Part shown: positions 63,753 to 64,000 of the stretch, in pieces
Layout of the letters: each line of letters opens with the position of its first letter
How positions within the stretch are numbered: the stretch's first letter is position 1
Program-made: the position numbers and the translations under genes
Assembly: GCF_035222485.1 (NCBI RefSeq)
Contig: NW_026946672.1
Coordinates: 1,364,001 to 1,428,000 of the forward strand
From: Podospora pseudoanserina
Taxonomy: Eukaryota > Ascomycota > Sordariomycetes > Sordariales > Podosporaceae
Length of the DNA stretch: 64,000 bases
Direction of reading: 5' to 3'
Notes under the pieces: model-generated
Database searches by the model: none
The model's input: only the letters and a program-made list of their open reading frames with translations
What the model was told of the DNA's origin: nothing

Positions 63753-64000
63753 GTTGAAGTTTGTGACCAGTCTGCTATGATAACGAGTAACGATATCGGA
63801 ATCTTATATCATGATATGGTGATACAAAAGAAACCACGATAAGATATTGTAACCGCGAGAACAGAAACCCAAATGCCATCCGGACACCCAAATGGGGGAA
63901 CCACTCGCCGTTTTATATGGCCAAGCCCGCCCTCTCCAGCAAAGCTTCCTCAACTCCGTTCCCCGATCCTGATCAAACGAAACCAACAATAGCAAGATTA

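Overview
The window is nuclear DNA of a filamentous ascomycete, most likely a Sordariomycete of the Neurospora/Podospora/Chaetomium type. The reasons are GC-rich codon usage, short GT-AG introns of about 50-180 nt (some with a visible CTAAC-type branch site), a typical Pezizomycotina gene set, an isolated 5S-rRNA-like sequence far from any rDNA, and one AT-rich island that looks like the result of repeat-induced point mutation (RIP). Species was not determined.

Layout: 2.1-4.65 kb, Zn(II)2Cys6 transcription factor (-). 4.65-10.5 kb, no convincing gene. 10.5-13.2 kb, CDC48 (+). 14.3-15.5 kb, acidic-tailed protein of unknown function (-). 17.2-20.5 kb, HMT1-type ABC half-transporter (-). 20.5-30.7 kb, gene-poor stretch whose only recognisable feature is the 5S-like gene at 29.8 kb. 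30.7-32.2 kb, secreted Gly/Tyr-rich repeat protein (-). 33.3-33.7 kb, Yippee zinc protein (-). 34.8-36.6 kb, ferric-reductase-type oxidoreductase (-). 38.0-38.5 kb, AT-rich transposon relic. 40.6-43.2 kb, orphan nuclear protein with AT-hook and KEN box (-). 44.0-48.1 kb, CLU1 (+). 49.9-52.3 kb, FHA-forkhead factor (+). 53.7-54.5 kb, AhpC/TSA-like thioredoxin-fold protein (+). 54.75 kb, tRNA-like relic. 55.4-57.5 kb, SUT-type sucrose/H+ symporter (-), divergent from the NHX1 Na+/H+ exchanger at 59.1-61.4 kb (+). 61.9-63.75 kb, DHA1-type MFS drug transporter (-).

Most genes are housekeeping or membrane-physiology genes and I see no operon-like or biosynthetic cluster. Loose themes are metal and redox handling (HMT1-like ABC protein, ferric reductase, thioredoxin-fold protein) and proton-coupled transport (SUT-like symporter, NHX1, MFS pump). 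Exon boundaries were set by hand from splice signals, reading frame and family similarity. The weak ones are the second intron of the 14.3 kb gene and the C-terminus of the Zn2Cys6 factor.

No obviously novel multi-gene system is present. The items most worth following are the divergent 5S-like gene, the tandem-repeat secreted protein, the AT-hook/KEN-box orphan, the RIP-like island with decayed inverted ends, and the two genes with frame problems.
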